DNA of 63,091 bases from an uncultured Muriicola sp. (GCF_947258935.1 NZ_CAMYKH010000003.1:1-63091); one strand, 5' to 3'. Shown: positions 25,431 to 33,494, counted from the first letter of the stretch. The notes: a model not told the origin generated them from the sequence alone. Translations and numbers: made by a program.

Positions 25431-26744
25431 CTATTTCAATGTTATTCCATTTTTCACTCTCATTTCAATATTTTCTATATTATTCATATCTATTAATGGG
25501 TTATTATTTAAAACCAAAAAAGTTGCTTCATAACCATTCTTCAATGCTCCAATTTTTCTATTTGGAAAGATTATTTTCGGAGTCTGTGTCAAAATATTCA
25601 ATAATTCAAGATTGCTAAAAGCATCAATTTTTTTTACATCATTAATTTCTTCACGAAGAGTCGAATAACCTTGGTCTGCTCCTAATGCAATTACAATGTT
25701 GGCTTCCCTATAACGGATCAGCTGTTTTTTCAAAAATTCATTCTTTTTCTGAAGTAGTAAAGTGTCTAAACTCATTTTGGAGCCATCCCATTGGTTAGCA
25801 TAGTATTTTGCAAATGAAACCGTTGGAGTAATGACAGCTCCATTTTTTCCTGCTAGATCAAGGATCGAATCCGAAATTTGTAACGCCTCTAAATCTGGGT
25901 CACCTATGCCTCCTCCATAACCGGGCATATGTGCAAAGTATTTTATATTGTAATTAAGAGCTATTTTAAAATCCGAAACTGTCTCAACGTGGGCAACTAT
26001 TCTGATATTATTTCTTTTTGCCTTTCTCGCTATTTCGGCCAAAACTTCTTCTGATAACCCATACAAACCGATATTTTTATTCTCAATATTTTTCTTTCTA
26101 TCAGCTATGTTTGAAAGATAAAGCTTCAGAAAATCAGGTTTATTGGACATTATTTTGCTCCAATTTTCATCAATATCTGAGACTGAATCTATTAGATAAT
26201 AGGCATCATCCTTTTTTATTGTACTAGATAAAATTTCTTCTTTCTTATCAGGGTCCAGCATGGCTCGCCACGAATAATTGAGTGCTTGTGTTTCATATAA
26301 ACTATGTGGATGACCGCCGGAACTAGTGATTCCGCCGTGTGCAAACTTAGCATCAATCTTTCCCGCAGAGTTCAAAGAATCCTTGATTTTTAAATAGTTG
26401 GAATAGTGATTCGTAAGTACTTGAACATAAAAAGTTCCTTCATCAATATATGCTTTATATATACTGTCAAATTTTGCAACATCGTCAAAATTATGTGTGT
26501 GCGCATCTCCAAATGCAGGTATTACATATTTGCCGGTAAGGTCCACTTCAGTATTAAATTTAGCCGAAGTACTAAAATCCAATTCCCCATGTTTAACTAC
26601 AAAGCTTGCTTTATTAAAATCAACACCATTGAATACATATCCGTTAGAATATTTAGTGACTTTTGTTTGATTTGATTGACAGGCGCCAAAAATCGCCGTA
26701 ATTATTATGAGTAATTTGATTTCAAAGTTTTTGAGTTGAATCAT
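25431..26744 (-). CDS. Lipoprotein amidohydrolase (imidazolonepropionase-like)
   Basis: The ATG at 26744 gives a lipoprotein signal ending I-F-G-A-C; the frame upstream of it only continues through attC-like sequence. The metallo-dependent hydrolase signature is H-T-H in G-D-A-H-T-H-N-F (about 80-87). A later H-V-E and the A-L-G-A-D-Q-G catalytic Asp region near residue 375 complete the metal site. About 437 residues, the usual amidohydrolase length. Probably hydrolyses a cyclic amide or dipeptide in the envelope. Downstream lies site I. Confidence 0.82.
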   Translation of the reverse strand: MIQLKNFEIKLLIIITAIFGACQSNQTKVTKYSNGYVFNGVDFNKASFVVKHGELDFSTSAKFNTEVDLTGKYVIPAFGDAHTHNFDDVAKFDSIYKAYIDEGTFYVQVLTNHYSNYLKIKDSLNSAGKIDAKFAHGGITSSGGHPHSLYETQALNYSWRAMLDPDKKEEILSSTIKKDDAYYLIDSVSDIDENWSKIMSNKPDFLKLYLSNIADRKKNIENKNIGLYGLSEEVLAEIARKAKRNNIRIVAHVETVSDFKIALNYNIKYFAHMPGYGGGIGDPDLEALQISDSILDLAGKNGAVITPTVSFAKYYANQWDGSKMSLDTLLLQKKNEFLKKQLIRYREANIVIALGADQGYSTLREEINDVKKIDAFSNLELLNILTQTPKIIFPNRKIGALKNGYEATFLVLNNNPLIDMNNIENIEMRVKNGITLK

Positions 26745-26781
26745 CTTTTTGATTAATGTTGCCGCGGTCTTGGCTATGATT

Positions 26782-26821
26782 CCTGCCTGCCATGCCTGCG
26801 GCACGTAAACCGGCAGGCAGG
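26782..26821. repeat. CCTGCCTGCC...GGCAGGCAGG inverted repeat
   Basis: Perfect 10-base arms (26782-26791 and 26812-26821) flank a 20-base loop that contains its own GCCTGCGGC element. A second imperfect copy lies 95 bp to the right. The G/C content is unlike the surroundings, suggesting an inserted palindromic element inside attC-like site H. Confidence 0.75.
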
Positions 26822-26916
26822 TTCGTAAAAGTGAGACCTGGTCACTAAGCGATTAAGCCATTCTTGTTTCTAATAAATGTAAGAAATTCAGAAGCAATGA
26901 ATATACACATTGTTGT

Positions 26917-26968
26917 GCCTGCCTGCCTGTCCTCCGTACGAGACTTCGGAAGGCGGGTCGGCAGGCAG
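26917..26968. repeat. Second GCCTGCCTGCC...GGCAGGCAG inverted repeat
   Basis: GCCTGCCTGCCTG (26917-26929) pairs with GGCAGGCAG (26960-26968). The loop holds CTCCGTACGAGACTTCGGA-like inverted sequence. It appears inserted next to the old right core of site H. Confidence 0.65.
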
Positions 26969-26975
26969 AATTTCG

Positions 26976-27788
26976 TTATTTTTTATGCAAATCAATCTCT
27001 TCATTAAGTAATTTTAAGAGTTGTAATGATTTATCTTTGATTGCTTCGTTTCCTGATTTTTGCAGACTTGATATAGTATTCCTATATACAATTTTGTTAA
27101 TTATCTCAAGTTTGTTTTTCGGTTCATTTATTACTTGAATTAATGTTTTTTTCAGGTCACTATCATCAATTATTTTGTTTTGAAAAGGATAAAAGTCATT
27201 AAACTTTTGAATCATTCTATTCGAATTTCCAAACGAAGCAAATCCACCTGTTGAGATGAATGTTCCAGTTGTTAAATTGTCTACAAGATTCGTATTGTTG
27301 ATATTGGTGTTTCTTGTAAATAAATCAATTTGTTGATTAAAGCTTATCAGTTCCTCTTTTAGTCTTGTATTTTGAATGATATTAATTTGATTTGAATTGA
27401 GCATTTGTAAGAGAGTTGTATTTGCATTTGTAAAAGTCCAACGAGTTGTTAAATCATTCAACTTTGGAAATACACTATCCATATCATTAAAGCCATCATT
27501 CAATTCGTAATGTTTTATAATATCATTTGAATGGTCGATAATAATATTTTCATAATCAATATAAACATCTAACATATTTATTTGAGTGCTTAAATCGTCC
27601 CTTAAATTGTTCAGATATGTTAATTCTTGATTATATAATTTTTGGTTTTCTCTCCAATTGTTTATTGCTAGTGCGATTAAAATTCCAATAACTACCAAAA
27701 TTATTTCTCCGATTGCATAAACGAAATATTTACTGAATTTGTTATCAGTAATTAATTGTTGTCGAATTTTTCGAAAGAATTTTATCAT
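26976..27788 (-). CDS. DUF6090-family single-pass membrane protein
   Basis: A 270-residue protein whose beginning (M-I-K-F-F-R-K-I-R-Q-Q, then Y-A-I-G-E-I-I-L-V-V-I-G-I-L-I-A-L-A-I-N-N-W) is the hallmark of the Bacteroidota DUF6090 family. One TM helix at about 25-45 is followed by an amphipathic, helix-rich region. The C-terminal part is probably extracytoplasmic. The function is unknown. The start is 31 nt from the crossover of site G; the stop falls in the altered right core of site H. Confidence 0.8.
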   Translation of the reverse strand: MIKFFRKIRQQLITDNKFSKYFVYAIGEIILVVIGILIALAINNWRENQKLYNQELTYLNNLRDDLSTQINMLDVYIDYENIIIDHSNDIIKHYELNDGFNDMDSVFPKLNDLTTRWTFTNANTTLLQMLNSNQINIIQNTRLKEELISFNQQIDLFTRNTNINNTNLVDNLTTGTFISTGGFASFGNSNRMIQKFNDFYPFQNKIIDDSDLKKTLIQVINEPKNKLEIINKIVYRNTISSLQKSGNEAIKDKSLQLLKLLNEEIDLHKK

Positions 27789-27809
27789 TGGTTATTTGTT
27801 GGTCATAAT

Positions 27810-27956
27810 GAAGAATAACGGTGGGGCTATGGCTCGTGGCGGGCGGTCTTAATGCTGCGTCCGATGGAAACGAATAGCCTGGTTGGGTTCATGAATATTT
27901 TTACTTTTTTAGTACTACTACACTAGCCATGAGCTATAGCCGATGTTAGCAACATT
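27810..27956 (-). other. attC-like site G (long type)
   Basis: Left half GAAGAATAAC, right half GTTAGCAACATT. Arms GGCTATGGCTC and GAGCTATAGCC pair almost perfectly, and the 147-bp interior is unrelated to the other sites. The right core pairs 10 of 10 with the half-site at 29631. Confidence 0.78.
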
Positions 27957-28240
27957 CTTTAATTCGTATTTAATTTTAGCATTTTCATTTTATTCTTAAA
28001 AAGTATCCTATTTTGGAATAATCGGGGTCTTTTAAGTTTCACTCCTGATCACTTGCCAGGCATAAACCGTTATTACTTACATTTGTTGTTGGCAAAAAAA
28101 TGATCATCATTTTCTTTGCTTTTTTATGTAAAATGTTCCCCTATTTACAAACAATTCCGGTAAAACGCAATTTTAGCGTTCACATCTTGCATCTAACCTT
28201 GCTCTTAAGAGAACTATCAACTTGAATTAACTCTAATCAC
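27957..28240. other. Gene-free leader of the inverted cassette
   Basis: These 284 bases contain no frame worth calling. A TTGCCA...TGGCAA pair (28053 and 28089) with ATTTGTTGTTGGCAAAA may be an additional decayed attC-like site. The remainder is A/T rich and probably carries the promoter of the plus-strand gene that follows, though I see no strong TAnnTTTG element. Confidence 0.4.
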
Positions 28241-29608
28241 ATGAGAATAATACAACTTTTATTGATTCTGACATTTCTTTCCTTTCATCCTCCTGCAATC
28301 AGTCAAACATTAATTGATAATTACAGCCCTCCCAATAAACTCGGTGTGTTTATTGATGGCTGTGAACGGGGAGATGGAGGCTGTGATTTAGATTTTATAA
28401 GAACGGAAATTACGGCGGTTGACTTCTACAGGGATAACCAAAAGGCTGATGTCTTTCTGCTGATTAACAGAAACAGATCCGGTGGAGGAGGAAGACAATA
28501 TCAACTGATTTTTATTGGTCAACAAAACATTCATGCGGGAAGAACAGACACCCTCTATGTAAATAATAGACAGCTTGACACCGACTTTGAAGTGCGGGAT
28601 AAACTAACCCGGTATATCAAATTAGGTTTAGCTCCGTATGTTGCGAAAACCAAAGCTGGAGAGGAGATCGAAATCAACATGAAGACCGACTCTGCCATTC
28701 TGGAAGATTCAATTCAGGAAACTATTGATCCCTGGAATTACTGGGTTTTTAATGTGGGGGGTGATGCTAACATTGAATTAGAGGAATTGAGCAGTGACAT
28801 CAATATTGGTGGAGACATCAATATTAATCGTATAACAGATGAATGGAAAATATCCCTATCCGGGAGAATAGATGAAAGGCTTAGAAGAACGATTCAAAAA
28901 GTGCCAAGAGTAGATGACAATGGCGATCCGGTTCTTGATGGAGATGGTAACCAGATTGTCGATGAAGTTGCGAATAATTTTGATGTTTCAGAATTTGGAT
29001 TTAATCATCAGCTTGTGAAGTCTATTTCACCCCAATGGTCTTATGGTTATGATATTGCAGGGCGTCAGAACACCCGACTTAATTATCAGTTTCAGACCAG
29101 CTTCAGACCGGCGGTAGAGTACAATTTTTTTCCGGAAGCTGTGCAGAATACCAGATTTCTAAGAATGAACTATGGGATTGAACTCAGGAATAATCGATAT
29201 GTCGAAGAAACGATTAGCGGCATCCTTAAAGAAACCAGGGTCCTCCATAGTTTGAGAATTAGCCTGGGATTTAATAAACGTTGGGGAAACCTAGAGGTGG
29301 GATATCGTCTGAGAAATTATCTGGATGATTTTAGTTCTTGGTCCACAGGTTTGAATATTAGAGCAGATGTCCGTGTCACTGGGAATTTATCTTTTTATGT
29401 GAGGGCAGAAGGCAACTATGTAAAGGACCAGATTTACCTGGCCTCCGGAGACTTCACCGAACAGGATATTTTGAGCGGGAGGGTAACCCTACCCTCAGCT
29501 TATATCATCGATACCAGATTTGGATTTAATTATAGGTTTGGTTCTAATCTCAATAACTTCATAAACCGAAGATTTTTTGGAAGGGCCAATTTTGTTGGGA
29601 CTGATTAA
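28241..29608 (+). CDS. Predicted outer-membrane beta-barrel protein, unknown function
   Basis: A 455-residue protein with a signal peptide (about 1-22, ending A-I-S-Q). The N-terminal third is a globular part with cysteines (D-G-C-E-R-G-D-G-G-C-D). From about residue 185 onward, alternating hydrophobic/polar strands such as W-K-I-S-L-S-G-R-I-D-E, L-R-I-S-L-G-F-N-K-R and T-R-F-G-F-N-Y-R-F-G suggest a beta-barrel. No family was recognised. It is the only plus-strand gene inside the cassette array and its orientation is opposite to its flanking sites. Confidence 0.7.
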   Translation: MRIIQLLLILTFLSFHPPAISQTLIDNYSPPNKLGVFIDGCERGDGGCDLDFIRTEITAVDFYRDNQKADVFLLINRNRSGGGGRQYQLIFIGQQNIHAGRTDTLYVNNRQLDTDFEVRDKLTRYIKLGLAPYVAKTKAGEEIEINMKTDSAILEDSIQETIDPWNYWVFNVGGDANIELEELSSDINIGGDININRITDEWKISLSGRIDERLRRTIQKVPRVDDNGDPVLDGDGNQIVDEVANNFDVSEFGFNHQLVKSISPQWSYGYDIAGRQNTRLNYQFQTSFRPAVEYNFFPEAVQNTRFLRMNYGIELRNNRYVEETISGILKETRVLHSLRISLGFNKRWGNLEVGYRLRNYLDDFSSWSTGLNIRADVRVTGNLSFYVRAEGNYVKDQIYLASGDFTEQDILSGRVTLPSAYIIDTRFGFNYRFGSNLNNFINRRFFGRANFVGTD

Positions 29609-29630
29609 TTTATCATTATTAATTTTAAAT

Positions 29631-29728
29631 TGTTGCTAACGGTTCCGGCTATGATTTGCTTGCGCTGTTCGCTACGCTCGGAACGTCACGCCTGGGGCGT
29701 GATGAATTATAGCCGTTGTTAGGCAACG
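29631..29728 (-). other. attC-like site F (long type)
   Basis: Left half TGTTGCTAAC, right half GTTAGGCAACG. On the minus strand the right core reads GCCTAAC, matching the classical RYYYAAC. Arms GGCTATGATT and GAATTATAGCC pair; the interior is shared with sites T and M. Confidence 0.85.
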
Positions 29729-29732
29729 TTTT

Positions 29733-30692
29733 TTATTCAAATATTTTTTCCAAATTCAGATATTTCGTCTCTACAAAGAAAATGCTCCATTCCCCATATT
29801 CATAATTTCCTAAATTCTCTGCGCGACTAAAAAAGAAATATTTACCGTCTCTCGAGAATCTCGGACTACTTTCTTCGTTTTTTGAATTCACTAATTGTCC
29901 GATTGGTTTTGCTTTACTCCATCCATTTTCAGTCTTTTTACAAACAAAAATATCTTCGCCACCACTTCCACCAGGCGCATCGTAAGAATTGAATAACAAG
30001 TATTTACCATTGGGTGAAATTACTGCTGAATAAACCCAAAATTTTTCATCGTCCCAAATTCCGTCTATCGCTTTTGGTTCAGAAAAATCTTCTCCGTCAA
30101 ATTTTGTTTCATAAAGTTTTATACTTTTTGTTCCACGCATCATAGTTGTGAAATAAAAAGTTTCGTTATCATTCGTGAAAAAGAAATTATTGTTTGAGGA
30201 GGGCCACTTTTCATTTTCTAATTGAACAGCATTAATTGGTTCGGGTAAGGGTTTTGGTTCACTCCAACCATTAACTGTTTTTTCCATCATCCAGATGTTC
30301 ATATCGAAGTTTCCTTTATTTGGTTTGTCAGGTATTGGACGTTCTGAACCAAAAAATAAATATTTTCCGTCTGGTGTTATTGAAGCAGTTTCATCTCGGT
30401 CAATCGAGAAGTCGGCAAGCATAGGCTCTGTCCATTTTCCATTTTCGATGTTACTAACGTAAATTTTTTGCTTTTTTTCAGGTGCTCTTCTTGAAAAGTA
30501 AACTGTTCGTCCATTCTCTGAAAATGTAAGTTCAAATTCACTATTGTCATCTGTAGAAATTACTCCTTTTGCAAATTGAATAGGACTTGAAACTACTTCT
30601 TTAGAGTACTCAACTCTTGGAATTTCAGTTTCAGTTTTACAGCTGAAAAGCCCAAATACTGAAATTATTAAGATGATATTTATTCTTCTCAC
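29733..30692 (-). CDS. PD40-repeat lipoprotein
   Basis: A 319-residue lipoprotein starting from GTG at 30692, with lipobox F-S-C (Cys18). PD40/TolB-like blades are clear: F-S-E-N-G-R-T-V-Y-F-S-R, I-T-P-D-G-K-Y-L-F-F-G-S-E-R, I-S-P-N-G-K-Y-L-L-F-N-S and F-S-R-D-G-K-Y-F-F-F-S-R. The protein is probably a small envelope propeller with an unknown partner. Bounded by fully complementary half-sites at 29718 and 30709 (10 of 10), with the start 26 nt from the crossover: one of the best-defined cassettes. Confidence 0.8.
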   Translation of the reverse strand: MRRINIILIISVFGLFSCKTETEIPRVEYSKEVVSSPIQFAKGVISTDDNSEFELTFSENGRTVYFSRRAPEKKQKIYVSNIENGKWTEPMLADFSIDRDETASITPDGKYLFFGSERPIPDKPNKGNFDMNIWMMEKTVNGWSEPKPLPEPINAVQLENEKWPSSNNNFFFTNDNETFYFTTMMRGTKSIKLYETKFDGEDFSEPKAIDGIWDDEKFWVYSAVISPNGKYLLFNSYDAPGGSGGEDIFVCKKTENGWSKAKPIGQLVNSKNEESSPRFSRDGKYFFFSRAENLGNYEYGEWSIFFVETKYLNLEKIFE

Positions 30693-30708
30693 ATTTGTTT
30701 GTTTTAAT

Positions 30709-30862
30709 GTTGCCTAACGGTCTCGTATAACCGTCAGTTACGGGTTAATATGCGACAATTTTCGGTTTAGCACTGACTTTAGCAATTCCGAGTGGATTCG
30801 GACCTAGTCGTCCCGATAGCTATCGGGACGCCGTAATTGCGGTTATACATTGTTAGCCACAG
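30709..30862 (-). other. attC-like site E
   Basis: Left half GTTGCCTAAC, right half GTTAGCCACAG. Arms GTATAACCG and CGGTTATAC pair perfectly. The loop carries the palindrome described at 30809. Confidence 0.85.
30809..30830. repeat. Perfect palindrome GTCCCGATAG/CTATCGGGAC
   Basis: A 22-base perfect palindrome occupying the loop of attC-like site E. Its sequence is unrelated to the site itself. Short palindromes of this GATAGCTATC-type recur in intergenic DNA of many Bacteroidota, as far as I recall. Confidence 0.85.
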
Positions 30863-31420
30863 TTATTCTTCTTTATTTATTTCATAAACCATCTCAACCA
30901 TTCCATCTTTAAATGCTGTCACATCTTTTAAATGCAATGGGATTTCCTTATCAATGTAATCAAAAAAGAGTTTTCCATTCCCCAAAAGCGTTGGTATAAT
31001 TGTAATAATTATTTCATCCGCTAATCCAAGTCGAAGAAATTCTTTTGTCAGCATAGTTCCGCCAACCATCCAAATATTATTGAATTTAGGTTTCAATTGG
31101 TCAGATAAAATTTCATTCAAGTCGCCAGATAGAAACTGCACAGTTTTTTTGTCCGATTTCAGGTTTCTTTCTGTGAGTACGAAAACAGGAACTTCTCCAT
31201 AAGGCCATCCAAGTTCAACAGCATGCTCATAAGTCCGTGAACCCATAACGTAACAATCTATTGATTTAACGAATTCAGCAATATATTCCTTTGTCAGCTC
31301 TATTCCTTTTTCGTAGGTATCTTTTGAACGCATCCAAGAGACAGTTCCATCTTTCTTTGCGATATAGCCATCAAGACTGGAAACCATATGAATAGTTATT
31401 TTCGGATTTTTAGTTTTCAT
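30863..31420 (-). CDS. Dihydrofolate-reductase-like (RibD C-terminal domain) protein
   Basis: A 185-residue protein of the RibD_C/DHFR fold. Visible motifs are S-S-L-D-G-Y-I-A-K-K-D-G near 14-25, Y-V-M-G-S-R-T-Y-E near 57-65, and W-M-V-G-G-T-M-L-T-K-E-F-L near 116-128, the nucleotide-binding glycine pair. Such stand-alone proteins are probable NADPH-dependent reductases with unknown substrate and are not the housekeeping folate enzyme. Half-sites at 30852 and 31430 are complementary in 10 of 10 positions; the start codon is 19 nt from the crossover. Confidence 0.88.
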   Translation of the reverse strand: MKTKNPKITIHMVSSLDGYIAKKDGTVSWMRSKDTYEKGIELTKEYIAEFVKSIDCYVMGSRTYEHAVELGWPYGEVPVFVLTERNLKSDKKTVQFLSGDLNEILSDQLKPKFNNIWMVGGTMLTKEFLRLGLADEIIITIIPTLLGNGKLFFDYIDKEIPLHLKDVTAFKDGMVEMVYEINKEE

Positions 31421-31429
31421 TGCTCTAAT

Positions 31430-31568
31430 TGTGGCTAACGTTGATGTATAAGATTAGTTGCGTGTTTTAATCATTAAGGTTAGCAAATAAATCGCAGATA
31501 GAAAGTCCGCGAGGACTTTCGTAAATTGGCTAAGACAAGCAATTAATTTTATACGGTGTTAGCACTTG
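31430..31568 (-). other. attC-like site D
   Basis: Left half TGTGGCTAAC, right half GTTAGCACTTG. Arms TGTATAAGATTA and TTAATTTTATACG pair. The loop contains GAAAGTCCGCGAGGACTTTC (31501-31520), a perfect 8-base-arm hairpin. Confidence 0.82.
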
Positions 31569-32124
31569 TTTTTCTGTTTAATACTTTAATTCCAAGTGTT
31601 ATTAAGACTATTATTAATGCAATAAAAAATATACTTGTTGAAATGCTTTTTATAACTGACAATATATTAGTTGTATAAACTATAGTCTCTTTCAATTCGG
31701 GATAGTTTTTGAGCATTGAGATAATTCCGATATTTTCCAAATAATCTGCAATTCCGGCAATTATCGGTATTAGGCAGAGATAAATATATGGGGAATTTAA
31801 TTTGTTCAATTTTTTCAAGAAATATCCCAAAAGCAAACAGTAAGAAAGTCCGAATAGTAGCGGGTAAATCATATCAACAGGTATTTGGTTGGTTAGATAT
31901 GTCAAACGTCCATTTTCTCCAAGCGAAGTAAATAGTTCACTTACATAATTCAAATCATATCCTGTGGGCATCATATCCAATAATTTCATTCCGTCAGAGA
32001 ATTCCATTGTTTTGGGAATTGTAACAGTCAGCATAAAGGTGTAAACAAGATTGGTCAAGATAAAAAGACCTAAAACCTTTTTTCCTGAAATATTCTTTTC
32101 TATGAAATTTATTAATCGTTTCAT
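31549..32124 (-). CDS. Five-helix membrane protein, unknown function
   Basis: A 191-residue protein with hydrophobic segments at about 17-35, 84-103, 112-129, 147-160 and 163-180. A polar loop between the first two contains several Asp/Gly residues (D-M-M-P-T-G-Y-D-L). No family was recognised. The last four codons (Ala-Asn-Thr-Val) and the stop are read from the right core of attC-like site D. The start is 23 nt from the crossover of site C; flanking half-sites match 10 of 10. Confidence 0.65.
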   Translation of the reverse strand: MKRLINFIEKNISGKKVLGLFILTNLVYTFMLTVTIPKTMEFSDGMKLLDMMPTGYDLNYVSELFTSLGENGRLTYLTNQIPVDMIYPLLFGLSYCLLLGYFLKKLNKLNSPYIYLCLIPIIAGIADYLENIGIISMLKNYPELKETIVYTTNILSVIKSISTSIFFIALIIVLITLGIKVLNRKTSANTV

Positions 32125-32137
32125 TTTTTTCTCAAAT

Positions 32138-32204
32138 AAGTGCTAACGGTTTGGCTATGCGCAGTGTCCCGTAAGGCATTGCGTATAGGTGTTGTTGTGC
32201 GTTC
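32138..32204 (-). other. attC-like site C (short type)
   Basis: Left half AAGTGCTAAC, right half GTTGTGCGTTC. Arms CTATGCGCAGTG and GCATTGCGTATAG pair, with a GTCCCGTAAGGC-type inner stem like that of site A. Confidence 0.82.
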
Positions 32205-32225
32205 GTGTTTTACATTTCACTATTA

Positions 32226-32708
32226 TCATCTCAAGACCTTGATGTTAAATTCTTTTCTGATTTCAGAAATAGAAGTATCTAAATAGGGTTCATAGTTAGT
32301 CCAAGGCCATGGTTTGTTCATTTTCTTTGATCTTACAATAAGCACTGGAATGGATATTAAGAACTTGAAAATATTATTTACAACATGTGAAAGACTAAAA
32401 TTTCTAGATAATTCATAGGCATTGGCTTTTTTATAAGCACTGATGTGTTTCCAAAATCCTAAAGTTGTACCAAATATTGTCCATATTTTGACAGAGCCCT
32501 CTCCGTAAAGTGATATGTCACAACCAAATAAAACGTGAGCAATATCATGAGACCTAAAGAAAGATTTAACTTCTTTAGGAATTCCTTCTTTCTTGTGACT
32601 GAGATGGCTTTTGTATTCTTCATAGAACCCCTCTAAGCCTTGTCTAAGTGTGATATTTATTTCTTCTATCATTTCCGTTGGATTTCTTCTGACGAACGAT
32701 ATATTCAT
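32226..32708 (-). CDS. Coq4-like protein of unknown function
   Basis: Starting at ATG 32708 (upstream codons lie in the attC-like core and would use TTG) the protein has 160 residues. A central R-S-H-D-I-A-H-V-L-F-G-C-D segment followed by G-E-G recalls the metal-binding H-D...H motif of Coq4-type scaffold proteins, but overall similarity is uncertain. One hydrophobic helix lies near 109-125. The ATG is only 10 nt from the inferred crossover, so translation is almost leaderless with respect to the cassette. Confidence 0.55.
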   Translation of the reverse strand: MNISFVRRNPTEMIEEINITLRQGLEGFYEEYKSHLSHKKEGIPKEVKSFFRSHDIAHVLFGCDISLYGEGSVKIWTIFGTTLGFWKHISAYKKANAYELSRNFSLSHVVNNIFKFLISIPVLIVRSKKMNKPWPWTNYEPYLDTSISEIRKEFNIKVLR

Positions 32709-32920
32709 GACGCACAACGGTCTTGGCTATGATTCTGTTTTGGTTGAGTAGTTTTGTGCCGTGGGCTGCGCCGAAACGAACCGCAAACTTGCTGAGGCGC
32801 TTTAGATGGTGAACAAAACTGCTAAGCAAAAGGCATCAAGCCATTTGTTTATTTAAAAGTAAGATAATTTTAGAAGTTGCGATCCACCCAAAATGAATTA
32901 TAGCCGTTGTTGTACGCTGG
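32709..32920 (-). other. attC-like site B (extra long)
   Basis: Left half GACGCACAAC, right half GTTGTACGC (32909-32917). Arms TTGGCTATGATT and GAATTATAGCC pair across a 212-bp element, the longest site. The interior includes a small minus-strand frame of no apparent significance. Confidence 0.7.
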
Positions 32921-32965
32921 CATTTTTTAAATCGAATTTACTGCCTGAACATTTTTTGGTAATAA

Positions 32966-33442
32966 TTAGTCTCTTTTTAGCTTATCAGCCACCTTATCAT
33001 AATATTCTTGAGTTAGTACCTCTGTCCAAATAGTAGGCTGTTCACCGCCATAGAAAGCCAAGTACGTTACATCACTGTCCTTGGTAGAGGAATGCCAATG
33101 TTCGATATCTTTCTCACACTTAATTACGTCACCTTCTTTCAGAATTGCAGGTTCTTTTCCTCTCTCCTGATAATAGGCTTTGCCATCTACGATTATTAAA
33201 ACCTGCACAGAACTATGTTTATGCCAATCCAGGGTTGAGTTGGCTCTAAAGGTTGCTTTCGTAATGTTATAACCTAAGTCGGCATCATCATGAATTATGG
33301 CATTCAACCAAGCTTCTCCAATGTAATGCGTATTTGGTGCCTTCGTACCCTCCGTGAGATAAGAGGAAACGGTATAATCAGAACTTTGGGCAAATAGACA
33401 TAGAGGGGCTAAAATAAATAGTGTGAAAATTGAATTTCTCAT
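32966..33442 (-). CDS. Exported cupin-domain protein
   Basis: A 158-residue protein with a signal peptide (about 1-18, ending L-F-A-Q). The cupin barrel shows W-H-K-H-S-S-V-Q-V-L (metal-binding His pair, about 73-82), Y-Y-Q-E-R-G and a second motif E-K-D-I-E-H-W-H-S-S-T (about 110-120). Probably a metal-binding periplasmic enzyme or binding protein. It ends about 50 nt from site B and starts 61 nt from the crossover of site A. Confidence 0.85.
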   Translation of the reverse strand: MRNSIFTLFILAPLCLFAQSSDYTVSSYLTEGTKAPNTHYIGEAWLNAIIHDDADLGYNITKATFRANSTLDWHKHSSVQVLIIVDGKAYYQERGKEPAILKEGDVIKCEKDIEHWHSSTKDSDVTYLAFYGGEQPTIWTEVLTQEYYDKVADKLKRD

Positions 33443-33494
33443 TTTATACTTTTTAAATTAATTATTTTATTTGGTCGTGCGGAGTTCAATGCTT

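Larger units (their letters stand above)
26756..26984 (-). other. Composite attC-like site H with nested repeats
   Basis: The left half is altered (TGTTGCCGCGGTC) but is followed by TTGGCTATGATT as in site B. GAATATACACATTGTTGTGCC near 26899 looks like an original right end. Two CCTGCCTGCC-type inverted repeats (26782 and 26917) lie inside. The present right edge GTTATTTTTT (26975) is partly complementary to the half-site at 27810. Confidence 0.5.

Noticed and set aside
26745-26804. Longer start for the amidohydrolase
   Set aside because: The added residues are encoded by attC-like sequence and would hide the lipoprotein signal.
26756-26984. Transposon or IS at site H
   Set aside because: There is no transposase frame and no target duplication that I can see; the G/C-rich inverted repeats fit short palindromic elements better.
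28241-29608. Integrase or recombinase gene as the only plus-strand gene of the array
   Set aside because: The protein has a signal peptide and beta-strand pattern and none of the tyrosine recombinase R-H-R-Y residues in order.
32644-32829. 61-residue frame inside attC-like site B
   Set aside because: Lies mostly within the site interior and its sequence shows no conserved pattern.
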